The notes beneath the pieces are model-generated. The model saw nothing but the letters and a program-made list of their open reading frames with translations, did not search any database and had not been told where the DNA came from. A program made the position numbers and the translations under genes. Source: JBCBSS01 sp039819065 (GTDB lineage Bacteria; Bacteroidota; Bacteroidia; Cytophagales; Cyclobacteriaceae). From it: 64,000 nucleotides of DNA. The stretch is taken from the NCBI GenBank assembly GCA_039819065.1, contig JBCBSS010000015.1, forward strand, positions 15,158 to 79,157, given 5' to 3'. Shown one piece after another: positions 33,908 to 43,377 of the stretch; the first letter of the stretch is position 1, and each line of letters begins with the position of its first letter.

Positions 33908-34654
33908 ATGACCAAAGAATATACCGTTACAGGAATGACTTGCAATGGCTGTTTAGCTAAAGTGAAAAGAACGATTAATGGAATTGAAGAGATACAAGAA
34001 GCTACGATACAATTGGAATATCCTCAGGCAAAGATCACTGCTGATGAATCTTTAAACCTGAAGGATATAAATCAGTCACTCAAGAAAGTCGGTAACTATA
34101 CTATTTCGGAAGAATACCAAGAGACCGTACAAGCTCCACTTCCAGAGATTAAAAAACAAGAACCACTTGCCGAAAAGTCCATCACTACTTACAAACCATT
34201 GATCCTCATTGTAGGCTTTATAGCTGCAGTAACAGCTCTGATCCAATACCCATTTAGCGACTTTTCAGGAATACTTTGGATGCGCCATTTCATGGCAGGA
34301 TTTTTCATTGTCTTTGCTTTTTTCAAGCTGCTCAATCTGCAAGGATTTGCCAACTCCTATCGTATGTACGATATAGTAGCTGCCAAATGGAAAACCTGGG
34401 GATACATGTATCCATTCGTGGAACTAGCTCTTGGAATACTCTATTTGATAAATATTGCACCGTTTTTTACTAATATGGTGACAGTTGTGATACTAGGTGT
34501 GAGCAGTATCGGAGTGATAAAAAGCAACCTGGACAAGAAAAAGATCAAATGTGCCTGCCTGGGAGATGTATTCAATCTACCAATGAGTACTGTGACCATT
34601 GTAGAAGATCTATCCATGGTGGCAATGGCAGCAGCTATGCTTGTTTTCATCTAG
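33908..34654 (+). CDS. HMA domain fused to a MauE/DoxX-like membrane protein
   Basis: The 248-residue protein opens with an HMA domain (TVTGMTCNGCLAKV, Cys12 and Cys15). A linker leads to four membrane helices of the MauE/DoxX-like redox family, ending with KIKCACLGDVFNLPMSTVTIVED. The Cys pair in CACLGD is typical. It may deliver or reduce thiol-bound metal at the membrane. It has a 92-bp spacer after the AraC-type gene. Confidence 0.82.
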   Translation: MTKEYTVTGMTCNGCLAKVKRTINGIEEIQEATIQLEYPQAKITADESLNLKDINQSLKKVGNYTISEEYQETVQAPLPEIKKQEPLAEKSITTYKPLILIVGFIAAVTALIQYPFSDFSGILWMRHFMAGFFIVFAFFKLLNLQGFANSYRMYDIVAAKWKTWGYMYPFVELALGILYLINIAPFFTNMVTVVILGVSSIGVIKSNLDKKKIKCACLGDVFNLPMSTVTIVEDLSMVAMAAAMLVFI

Positions 34655-34731
34655 GTAATTACAAAATTCTGTAATCATTTCTCAAAATTCTATAAACCCT
34701 TCTCTGCAAGAAATCCGTATCTTTGATTGAA

Positions 34732-35151
34732 GTGAAGAAAATTCTCTCCATATCGCTGGCTTTAATTATGCTTACTACCAATATGGGGTTTGCAGTAGCC
34801 ACCCATTATTGCGGTGGTCTGGCAGTAGAATCGAAGGTGGTATTAGGTCATGAAGCATTGGATTGTGGAATGGCCAATATGGATAAGGATTGTAAAGCTC
34901 CTCCGCTGGAAGGTACGCATCTAAGTAAAAAGCCTTGCTGTGAAAACAAGTATCAATCCATTGATACTGAAGATAACTTCAAACCAACCATTGTTCAGAG
35001 TTTGGTCAATGTTGAGTTTGTAGCAGCATTTATTGTTACTTTCCTTCACTTACCCATTTCTTCTGTTAACGAAGAGCCACAATACGCGAATTATTCGCCC
35101 CCTCTGATTGATCAGGACATATCGGTCTTGCATCAAGTATTCCTTATATAG
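34732..35151 (+). CDS. HYC_CC_PP-family protein
   Basis: The GTG at 34732 gives MKKILSISLALIMLTTNMGFAVA, a good signal peptide; a TTG at 34723 would add three residues. The mature part contains THYCGG, KKPCCENK and a late hydrophobic segment, the HYC-CC-PP pattern (YSPPLI near the end). Members sit before metal RND pump genes in Bacteroidota, as here. The function is unknown, probably periplasmic copper handling. Confidence 0.78.
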   Translation: MKKILSISLALIMLTTNMGFAVATHYCGGLAVESKVVLGHEALDCGMANMDKDCKAPPLEGTHLSKKPCCENKYQSIDTEDNFKPTIVQSLVNVEFVAAFIVTFLHLPISSVNEEPQYANYSPPLIDQDISVLHQVFLI

Positions 35152-35265
35152 GATCGCATAATATGATTTCTGAAACCTTGCATGTCTGCCGGGTCAATAG
35201 GCTATTTGCCTTTTTGAACGAATTCATTCTGGCTCTACCAGAATTCAATTCTAATCATTCATATT

Positions 35266-38200
35266 ATGCTGAATCGAATAATAAAGTACTTTTTAGAGAA
35301 CAAATTGGTCACTGTTCTCATCCTCATGGGTTTCATTGCCTGGGGTATTGTGACCGCTCCATTTGGATGGCAAGTTGGAGCTCTGCCCTCCGATCCTGTC
35401 CCTGTTGATGCTATTCCGGATATTGGTGAAAACCAGCAAATTGTGTTCACTCAGTGGTCAGGGCGATCTCCTCAAGACATTGAAGATCAGATTTCGTATC
35501 CATTAACCACCTACCTGTTGGGAATTCCAGGAGTAAAATCCATTCGAAGTTCCTCCATTTTTGGGTTCTCCAGTATCTACATCATCTTCAGTGAAGACAT
35601 AGAATTTTACTGGTCAAGATCACGAATCTTGGAAAAGCTCAACTCGCTCCCTTCGGGATTATTGCCGGATGCTGTGCAGCCAGCACTTGGGCCAGATGCC
35701 ACCGCCCTTGGGCAAGTCTATTGGTACACCATTGAGGGACGAGACAAGAATGGCAACCCAACAGGAGGTTGGGATCTCCATGAAATTCGCACCGTTCAGG
35801 ACTTTTATGTCAAATATGGTCTCAACGCCACCGAGGGAGTTTCCGAAGTAGCTTCCATTGGCGGTTTTGTAAAGGAATATCAGATAGATGTAAATCCTGA
35901 TGCGCTGAAAGCCTATAACATCCCTTTACATAAGGTGATGATGGCCGTCAAGAAATCTAATCGAGATGTGGGGGCCAAAACCATCGAGATCAATCAGGCC
36001 GAATACTTAGTACGTGGATTGGGCTATGTCAAAAAGGTAGAAGACATTGAAAAGGCAGTAGTAGCTGTTCAGGACAATGTTCCTATAAGAGTTCAGGATA
36101 TTGGAGTGGTGAGCCTGGGTCCTGCTACCCGCAGAGGACTGTTAGACAAAGACGGAGCAGAAGTAGTTGGTGGAGTAGTTGTCGCCCGGTATGGTTCCAA
36201 CCCTTTGCAGGTGATCAACAATGTCAAAGACAAGATCAAAGAAATTGCGCCAGGATTGCCTAAGAAAACCCTCAGCAATGGAGTAGAAAGTCAACTGACC
36301 ATTGTTCCTTTCTATGATCGTTCTCAACTTATTTATGAAACTCTAGGAACGCTAGAGGAAGCCATTTCACTTCAATTACTCATCACCATTTTGGTCGTCA
36401 TCGTGATGGTGTACAATCTAAGGGCATCATTTCTCATTTCGAGTATTCTGCCTATTTCAGTATTGATGGTGTTTATCGCTATGCGCTATTTTGGAGTGGA
36501 TGCCAATATCGTGGCACTATCAGGTATCGCCATTGCCATTGGTACGATGGTGGATTTGGGCGTTATCCTGTCTGAAAATATTATCAAGCATTTAGATGAA
36601 GCGCCTCCCAGTCAAAAACTGATAGATACGATTTACAATGGAGCATCGGAAGTTGCCACAGCGATACTGACGGCTGTTTCAACCACCATTGTGAGCTTTA
36701 TTCCGGTCTTTACCATGCAAGCCGCAGAAGGGAAATTATTTGGCCCATTGGCCTTTACAAAAACCTTTGCTTTGATAGCCGCATTGCTGGTGAGTTTATT
36801 GATCATGCCTACATTGGCACATTGGTTTTTTGGCTTCAAAATCAATAACAAGTACCTCAAAAAATATGGGAGCTACGCCTTAGTACTTATTGGGATTGCA
36901 GGACTGTTCATTGGTCAGGTGTGGGGTGGCGTATTGCTTGTACTGTTTGGGGTAATCGGAATCCTGAAGAATATTTTCAACGCTAAAAAAGAAAGCCTCT
37001 CAAAGCCTGTATCATTCCTTTTTAATTATGCCGAGTTAATCATTGTACTCGTTGGCGTAATCTGGCTCTTAGCCAAATATTGGCTGCCACTAGGTGCCTC
37101 ACAGTCCCTATTACTCAACTTTTTGTTTGTGACCCTACTGGTTGGCGTGATACTAGGTGGATTTACACTATTGGAGTATCAATATAAGAGCATCCTAAAC
37201 TGGTGCCTGAACAACAGAGTCAAGTTTCTTTTAATCCCTTCATTCATTGTACTACTTGGGGCTACTATTTGGCTGGGGTTTGATAAGGTGTTTGGCTTAG
37301 TGGCCAAAGGAGCTGAAGCGGTAAGCTGGGATATTAGTAATTCAAAAGGCTGGTCAGGTTTGGTCTCTACTTTCCCTGGAATCGAAAAAGAGTTCATGCC
37401 TTCACTGGACGAAGGAAGCTTCCTGCTTATGCCTACCTCCATGCCTCATTCCGGCATGGCGTATAACCGCAAGGTGGTTGGCCAGCTGGATATGCTGCTC
37501 TCTAATATTCCGGAGGTCGATCTAACAGTCGGGAAATTAGGACGGGTAGAATCTGCATTGGATCCCGCACCCATCAGTATGTATGAAAATACCATCAACT
37601 ACAAGCCGGAATACCTGCTGAATAAGAAAGGACACAGAGTTCGGTTTAAAGTCGATAAAGAAGGACGGTTTATACTCAAATCCGGTGATACACTAACCAA
37701 CGAAGAGGCACTAAACCAGGGAATCGGTATTGAGGACTTGACGGCAGACAACAATGGCAAGTACTTCCGAAACTGGCGTTCTCATATTCAATCTCCTGAT
37801 GATATATGGAATGAAATCATCAAGGTAACTAAGATACCTGGTGTCACGTCCGCCCCAAAGTTGCAGCCTATCGAAACCCGTCTGGTGATGCTACAAACAG
37901 GTATGCGAGCCCCCATGGGAATCAAAGTCTATGGCCCTGATCTTAAAACTATTGAAGCGTTTGGGATGCAACTAGAGGGAATACTCAAAGAAGTTCCTTC
38001 GGTAAAGGCAGAGGCGGTATTTGCTGATAGAATTGTGGGTAAGCCCTATTTGCATCTAAACATTGATCGGGAGGAAATCTCAAGATATGGTCTGAATGTA
38101 GAAGATATCCAGCAGACCATTGAAACGGCCATTGGTGGTATGAAAATCACTTCTACGGTGGAAGGAAGAGAGCGGTTTCCTGTTCGGGTACGCTACCCTC

Positions 38201-39090
38201 GGGAGCTAAGAGATGATCCCAACTCACTAAGTAAAATATTGATAGCAACCCCAACAGGAGCGCAAATCCCAATGGGTCAGCTAGTAGATTTTGAATACGT
38301 CAGAGGGCCACAGGCTATCAAAAGTGAAGAGACTTTTCTAGTAGGTTATGTACTGTTTGATCGAAATGAAGGCTACTCGGAAGTAAGTGTGGTAAACGAT
38401 GCACAAGAATTGATTCAGGAAAGAATTGATTCAGGAGAACTCAAAGTACCTGCTGGTATCAGCTACAAATTTTCAGGCAGTTATGAGAACCAGGTTCGAG
38501 CGGAAAAAAGGTTGTCTATCATCGTACCACTAGTACTTGGTATCGTTTTTCTAATTCTCTATTTCCAATTCAAGTCTGTCACTACTTCACTCATGGTTTT
38601 CACGGGAATAGCCCTGGCCTTCAGTGGTGGATTTATCATGCTATGGTTATACGGGCAGGCTTGGTTTGCAGACTTCTCTGTTTTTGGAACCAATTTCCGA
38701 GACCTCTTTCAAATGCATACCATCAATTTGAGTGTGGCAGTTTGGGTTGGCTTCATCGCATTGTTTGGCATTGCTACCGATGACGGGGTATTGATGGCCA
38801 CCTACTTGGATCAAAGTTTTAAACGGAACAAAACGGACAATCTGAGAGGCTTGCGAGCTGCGGTAGTAGAAGCTGGTCAAAGACGGATTAAACCAGCAAT
38901 CATGACTTCAGCGACCACCATTATCGCATTACTACCCATTTTGACTTCCACCGGACGTGGATCAGATATCATGATTCCTATGGCCATCCCAGCCTTTGGA
39001 GGGATGATGATAGCTGCCGTCACCTACTTTATTGTGCCAGTGCTCTATGCCATACGTGAAGAACGAAAACTTAAAAAGCTACAATCATGA
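35266..39090 (+). CDS. cusA: CusA/CzcA-family heavy-metal RND efflux pump (copper/silver type likely)
   Basis: The 1274-residue RND protein has the HME pattern in helix 4 (GTMVDLGVILSEN) and GIATDDGVLMATY in the second half. Met-rich stretches FMPSLDEGSFLLMPTSMP and RLVMLQTGMRAPMGIKVYG resemble CusA metal-path regions. An insertion of about 130 hydrophobic residues (about 520-660) makes it longer than the usual 1040 residues and adds extra helices. It overlaps the TolC gene (ATGA). The downstream adaptor and copper proteins point to Cu(I)/Ag(I). Confidence 0.92.
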   Translation: MLNRIIKYFLENKLVTVLILMGFIAWGIVTAPFGWQVGALPSDPVPVDAIPDIGENQQIVFTQWSGRSPQDIEDQISYPLTTYLLGIPGVKSIRSSSIFGFSSIYIIFSEDIEFYWSRSRILEKLNSLPSGLLPDAVQPALGPDATALGQVYWYTIEGRDKNGNPTGGWDLHEIRTVQDFYVKYGLNATEGVSEVASIGGFVKEYQIDVNPDALKAYNIPLHKVMMAVKKSNRDVGAKTIEINQAEYLVRGLGYVKKVEDIEKAVVAVQDNVPIRVQDIGVVSLGPATRRGLLDKDGAEVVGGVVVARYGSNPLQVINNVKDKIKEIAPGLPKKTLSNGVESQLTIVPFYDRSQLIYETLGTLEEAISLQLLITILVVIVMVYNLRASFLISSILPISVLMVFIAMRYFGVDANIVALSGIAIAIGTMVDLGVILSENIIKHLDEAPPSQKLIDTIYNGASEVATAILTAVSTTIVSFIPVFTMQAAEGKLFGPLAFTKTFALIAALLVSLLIMPTLAHWFFGFKINNKYLKKYGSYALVLIGIAGLFIGQVWGGVLLVLFGVIGILKNIFNAKKESLSKPVSFLFNYAELIIVLVGVIWLLAKYWLPLGASQSLLLNFLFVTLLVGVILGGFTLLEYQYKSILNWCLNNRVKFLLIPSFIVLLGATIWLGFDKVFGLVAKGAEAVSWDISNSKGWSGLVSTFPGIEKEFMPSLDEGSFLLMPTSMPHSGMAYNRKVVGQLDMLLSNIPEVDLTVGKLGRVESALDPAPISMYENTINYKPEYLLNKKGHRVRFKVDKEGRFILKSGDTLTNEEALNQGIGIEDLTADNNGKYFRNWRSHIQSPDDIWNEIIKVTKIPGVTSAPKLQPIETRLVMLQTGMRAPMGIKVYGPDLKTIEAFGMQLEGILKEVPSVKAEAVFADRIVGKPYLHLNIDREEISRYGLNVEDIQQTIETAIGGMKITSTVEGRERFPVRVRYPRELRDDPNSLSKILIATPTGAQIPMGQLVDFEYVRGPQAIKSEETFLVGYVLFDRNEGYSEVSVVNDAQELIQERIDSGELKVPAGISYKFSGSYENQVRAEKRLSIIVPLVLGIVFLILYFQFKSVTTSLMVFTGIALAFSGGFIMLWLYGQAWFADFSVFGTNFRDLFQMHTINLSVAVWVGFIALFGIATDDGVLMATYLDQSFKRNKTDNLRGLRAAVVEAGQRRIKPAIMTSATTIIALLPILTSTGRGSDIMIPMAIPAFGGMMIAAVTYFIVPVLYAIREERKLKKLQS

Positions 39091-40322
39091 GAAAGAACAT
39101 CATTTTACTATTGACCATCCTTGCTTGCGGCTTTTACGAACTTAAAGCGCAATCGCTGGAGGACTATTTCAAATTGGCCGCAGAAAATAACCCAGGGCTA
39201 CAGGCCAGATACAAAGACTTTGAAGCAGCTCTTCAAAAGATACCGCAAGCCAGCACCTTGCCGGATCCCACATTTTCATTCGGCTATTTCATATCACCTG
39301 TAGAGACGAGGGTTGGTCCACAAAGAGCCAGGTTCTCTTTGACTCAAATGTTTCCATGGTTCGGCACTCTGAGATCAAAGGGAGACGCAGCAGCACTACT
39401 GGCTGATGCAAAATATGAAGCATTTCTGGATGCCCGAAACCAACTCTATTACCAGGTAGCAGCTTCCTACTATCCATTGTATGAGCTGGAGCGGTGGACT
39501 GTACTGGAGCAGGAAAACATAGAAATACTCGAATCCTACAAAACGATCTCCACTAAGCAATTTGAAAATGGTAATGGTGCTATGGTCGATGTGTTGCGAG
39601 TGGATATCATGCTCAAAGATGCCTCTACTAACCTTCAAATTCTGAAAGAGAAAAGAAAGCCGTTGCTGGCAGCATTCAATGCTTTGCTAAACAGAAATGA
39701 AAACGAGGAAGTGGTAATCAACGATACACTGGCAATCGAAACACTACTGGATGACTATCGAAGGGATAGTCTGCTCCTGGACAATCCCATCCTTAAACAA
39801 ATAGAACTCAAACTGAAGGCCAGTGAGGAAATGGAGCGAGTGGCTATCAAGCAAGGGTTGCCAAAGTTCGGTGTTGGGTTGGATTATGCCATTGTAGGAA
39901 ATAGATCAGGGGTGGAATTGCCAGACAATGGTCAGGACATCCTGATGCCTATGGTTTCCATGAGCATTCCCATTTTTCGCAAGAAGTACAATGCAGCGAT
40001 CAAAGAGACGCAGCTTTCACAGGAAAGCTATCAACTTCAACGAGAAGACTACACAAACCGTCTGATTTCCAACTATGAATCAACGGCCTTTGAGTTGGAT
40101 AGAGAAAGGCAATTAATTGAACTCTACGATCAGCAGATCGAAGAATCCCAGCAAGCCCTTAACCTGCTCTACACCGCTTACAGCAACTCAGGAAAAGAAT
40201 TTGAAGAGGTACTCAGGATGCAGCAGCAATTGCTGAAATACGAAAAAATGAAAGCCACAGCAATCACAAACTACCATACCGCACTGGCGAAACTCGATTA
40301 CATCACAGCTAAAAAATACTAA
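39087..40322 (+). CDS. TolC-family outer-membrane channel of the Cus system
   Basis: The 411-residue protein has a signal peptide (MRKNIILLLTILACGFYELKA) and two OEP-type helical repeats (LEDYFKLAAENNPGLQARYKDFE; later LSQESYQLQREDYTNRLISNYES). It is the exit duct of the metal RND pump. It overlaps the pump gene by four bases and is one base from the adaptor gene. Confidence 0.92.
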   Translation: MRKNIILLLTILACGFYELKAQSLEDYFKLAAENNPGLQARYKDFEAALQKIPQASTLPDPTFSFGYFISPVETRVGPQRARFSLTQMFPWFGTLRSKGDAAALLADAKYEAFLDARNQLYYQVAASYYPLYELERWTVLEQENIEILESYKTISTKQFENGNGAMVDVLRVDIMLKDASTNLQILKEKRKPLLAAFNALLNRNENEEVVINDTLAIETLLDDYRRDSLLLDNPILKQIELKLKASEEMERVAIKQGLPKFGVGLDYAIVGNRSGVELPDNGQDILMPMVSMSIPIFRKKYNAAIKETQLSQESYQLQREDYTNRLISNYESTAFELDRERQLIELYDQQIEESQQALNLLYTAYSNSGKEFEEVLRMQQQLLKYEKMKATAITNYHTALAKLDYITAKKY

Positions 40323-40323
40323 C

Positions 40324-42111
40324 ATGAAAATATCAATCAAGACATTAATCATAGTAGCCGTTTCTACCCTTGCAGGTGGATTATTGCTTGGCTGGCTATT
40401 CTTTGGAGGCTCAGAAAGTAGCCCAACGGAAGAACACAATCACCCAACGGAAATGGCAGGGGAAACAACCTGGACCTGCTCGATGCATCCACAAATAAGA
40501 AGTAATGAGCCTGGAGACTGTCCCATCTGTGGCATGGACTTAATTCCTGTTGATCAAGATGAGAATGAAGTCAGTGCAATGGCGGTAAGCATGTCACCTA
40601 CAGCTATGCAACTGGCCAATGTAACCACCGAGATAGTTGGCAAAATGACGCCTGTAAAATCACTTCGTCTGAATGGTAAAGTGCAGGAAGATGAGCGACT
40701 CGTCTATTCTCAATCCTCTCACATTCCCGGTAGGATAGAAAAGCTGATGGTCAACTTCACCGGAGAATACATAACAAAAGGTAAACCTCTAGCCTACATC
40801 TATTCGCCTGATTTGGTTACTGCACAAGAAGAACTCTTTGAAGCGGTGAAGATCAGGGAAAGTCAGCCTGCACTCTACAAGGCAGCAAGAGGTAAACTAA
40901 AAAACTGGAAGCTAAATGATAGGCAGATTGACAACATCATCAGTTCTGGAGAACCTCTGGATGAGTTTCCGATCAACGCTGATATTTCAGGTTATGTGAC
41001 GGAGAAAAACGTAAACCTCGGAGACTATATCAAAAGAGGCCAATCCATTTACGAGATCGCCAATCTCTCTAAAGTCTGGGTACTGTTTGACCTTTATGAA
41101 AGCGATATGACCTGGGTGAAAAAAGGTGACTTGGTGACCTTTACGGTAGCCTCACTTCCGGGAGAGGAATTTGAAGGTAAAATAGACTTCATAGATCCGG
41201 TAATTGATCCAAAGACGAGGGTGGCCAAAGCTCGACTGGAAGTAGCGAACAGAGACTTAAAACTCAAGCCTGAGATGTTTGTCTCCGGTACACTGAAGGC
41301 TCAGTTACCGATGCAGACCGATGTGGTGATTGTTCCTAAAACAGCCGTCATGTGGACGGGCGAACGATCCGTGGTATATGTGAAGGAAACTACCGGAAAA
41401 GGTATCAGCTTTTTGATGCGGGAAGTTAAGCTGGGAGCTGCGCTAGGTACAAGCTACCTCATCGAGGAAGGTCTTGAGCCGGGAGAAGAAATAGCCGTAA
41501 ACGGTACTTTCAGTATTGATGCTGCGGCACAACTTGCTGGAAAACCTAGCATGATGAGTCCTGAAGGTGGGCCAGCCATGACAGGTCATAATCATGGAGG
41601 TTCTATGCCAACCCCTGCGCAGACAACTCAATCTCAAGAAACATCAATTAAACAAGTCACTATCAGTGGGGAAGCGAAGAAAACGCTCCAACCTCTTTTC
41701 ACCGATTATCTGAAGGTAAAAGATGCACTGGTCAATGATAATTTGGAAGGAGCACAAAAAGCTGTAGCACTATTTCAGAAGAGCTTAGACAAGGTCAATA
41801 TGTACCTTTTCACAGGTGATGCCCATCAAGTTTGGATGAACTACAGCAGTCAGGCTAAGCAAGCTATACGGCACACTTCACATTTTCAGGACATAAAGGA
41901 AATGAGGAAAGCATTTCAACCATTATCTAATGCAATGATTGGATTGGCCAAGGCTTTCGACCCAATAGATGAAGCCATGTATGTCCAGCACTGCCCTATG
42001 GCAGATAGCAATAATGGGGCTGATTGGCTTAGTCTTTCAGATGAAATCAAAAATCCCTATTTCGGAGCTTCCATGCTCACTTGTGGGGAAGTAACACAAG
42101 AACTTAAATAA
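40324..42111 (+). CDS. cusB: CusB-type adaptor with heavy-metal-binding and DUF3347 domains
   Basis: The 595-residue protein has a membrane or signal segment (IIVAVSTLAGGLLLGWLFF), then a heavy-metal-binding domain with TWTCSMHPQIRSNEPGDCPICGMDLIPV-like cysteines at about residues 50-77. The RND adaptor core follows (GRIEKLMVNFTGEYITKGKPL; ISGYVTEKNVNLGDYI). A His/Met-rich linker leads to a C-terminal DUF3347 domain ending HCPMADSNNGADWLSLS...MLTCGEV. It is a periplasmic adaptor that also binds copper. Confidence 0.92.
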   Translation: MKISIKTLIIVAVSTLAGGLLLGWLFFGGSESSPTEEHNHPTEMAGETTWTCSMHPQIRSNEPGDCPICGMDLIPVDQDENEVSAMAVSMSPTAMQLANVTTEIVGKMTPVKSLRLNGKVQEDERLVYSQSSHIPGRIEKLMVNFTGEYITKGKPLAYIYSPDLVTAQEELFEAVKIRESQPALYKAARGKLKNWKLNDRQIDNIISSGEPLDEFPINADISGYVTEKNVNLGDYIKRGQSIYEIANLSKVWVLFDLYESDMTWVKKGDLVTFTVASLPGEEFEGKIDFIDPVIDPKTRVAKARLEVANRDLKLKPEMFVSGTLKAQLPMQTDVVIVPKTAVMWTGERSVVYVKETTGKGISFLMREVKLGAALGTSYLIEEGLEPGEEIAVNGTFSIDAAAQLAGKPSMMSPEGGPAMTGHNHGGSMPTPAQTTQSQETSIKQVTISGEAKKTLQPLFTDYLKVKDALVNDNLEGAQKAVALFQKSLDKVNMYLFTGDAHQVWMNYSSQAKQAIRHTSHFQDIKEMRKAFQPLSNAMIGLAKAFDPIDEAMYVQHCPMADSNNGADWLSLSDEIKNPYFGASMLTCGEVTQELK

Positions 42112-42131
42112 ATAGTAATACAAATAAATAA

Positions 42132-42698
42132 ATGATGAAAATGAACAAACTAAAATTCAATGTCGGGATAATTCTAGGAATTGTCTTATTGGCAGCTTGT
42201 GGAAATTCACAAAAGCAAACAACAGAAAATGACCATTCAGATCATCAAGCTATGGATCATGCGGGTCACGATGCTCATCAATCTACGAAGCTTACAAAAG
42301 AGCAGACCCAACTAGTACTTGCTTCTTATCTCAAGGTAAAAGATGCACTTGTGCAAACCAATGGGGAATCAGCAAGTACCGCAGCAAAAGGACTTCTGGA
42401 CAACCTGGGAGACGGTAAGAGTGAACTTTTAGATAAAATACGATTTGATACAGAACACATCAACGAAACAAAAGATGCGGGTCATCAGAGAGATCATTTC
42501 AATACCCTTTCAGATAATATCTATGAGTTGATAAAAGCCAGTTCAGCGAATGAAAATACGATATACCGGCAGTATTGCCCGATGGCTTTTGACAACAAAG
42601 GGGCATTCTGGCTGAGTGCTGAAGAGCAAATTCGAAATCCATACTTCGGAGATCGCATGTTGACTTGTGGGAGCGTGAAGGAAGTAATCAGTAAATAA
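42132..42698 (+). CDS. DUF3347 lipoprotein, copper-associated
   Basis: The 188-residue protein has a lipoprotein signal (IVLLAAC), a His-rich stretch (DHSDHQAMDHAGHDAHQS) and a DUF3347 domain. The end, YCPMAFDNKGAFWLS...NPYFGDRMLTCG, is the same as in the C-terminal domain of the neighbouring adaptor. It is a stand-alone version of the adaptor tail, probably a periplasmic copper chaperone or sponge. Confidence 0.88.
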   Translation: MMKMNKLKFNVGIILGIVLLAACGNSQKQTTENDHSDHQAMDHAGHDAHQSTKLTKEQTQLVLASYLKVKDALVQTNGESASTAAKGLLDNLGDGKSELLDKIRFDTEHINETKDAGHQRDHFNTLSDNIYELIKASSANENTIYRQYCPMAFDNKGAFWLSAEEQIRNPYFGDRMLTCGSVKEVISK

Positions 42699-42739
42699 GA
42701 AATCACAAGTATATAAATAACCTAAATAGAATAAAGGAG

Positions 42740-43303
42740 ATGGAAAACGAACAGAAACACAAAAACAACTACGGTAAATTCTTCGCCATGATTGCTGCCT
42801 CTATGGTAGCCATGTTCTTCTTAATGTATACGCACTCATACCAGATTATTGATCATTTCTGGTTCAGTGAAACCCGCTTTTTCATGACGCTTATTATGGC
42901 CGGGTCGATGATTATCATCATGCTGCTGTTTATGCTGAATATGTATAAAAAGCGCAATGTCAATATAGCCATCATTACACTGGGAGTCTTGCTTATTGCT
43001 GGGGGTATTGGACTTGTAAGAAGTCAGGTTACTGTCACGGGTGTAGACTATATGGAAGGGATGATTCCCCATCATTCGATAGCCATTTTAACCAGTGAAA
43101 GGGCTCAGATAAAAGATGTAAGAGTAAGAAAGCTGGCTAACGAAATCATCAAAGCACAGCGAAGAGAAATCATGGAAATGGAATGGTTGATAAATGATAT
43201 CCGAGAAAATGGGACAGTAAAAACACAAGAAGAAGCAAAGAACAGACCCATACCCAAATTCGAAGGTTCACTGCAAGAAGAAACTAAAGAATTAAATGAA
43301 TAG
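42740..43303 (+). CDS. DUF305 membrane protein
   Basis: The 187-residue protein has three N-terminal helices and then a DUF305 domain with the His pair DYMEGMIPHHSIAILTSERAQ and the helix KLANEIIKAQRREIMEME. The DUF305 fold is ferritin-like and is common beside copper genes. It probably faces the periplasm and binds metal with HH, E and M residues. Confidence 0.88.
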   Translation: MENEQKHKNNYGKFFAMIAASMVAMFFLMYTHSYQIIDHFWFSETRFFMTLIMAGSMIIIMLLFMLNMYKKRNVNIAIITLGVLLIAGGIGLVRSQVTVTGVDYMEGMIPHHSIAILTSERAQIKDVRVRKLANEIIKAQRREIMEMEWLINDIRENGTVKTQEEAKNRPIPKFEGSLQEETKELNE

Positions 43304-43377
43304 TGTAGGCTAAAAGCTGACCCTTTTATGAGAGCTACATAGGATAGCTTGATTTTGACATATAAAAATTTAATACA

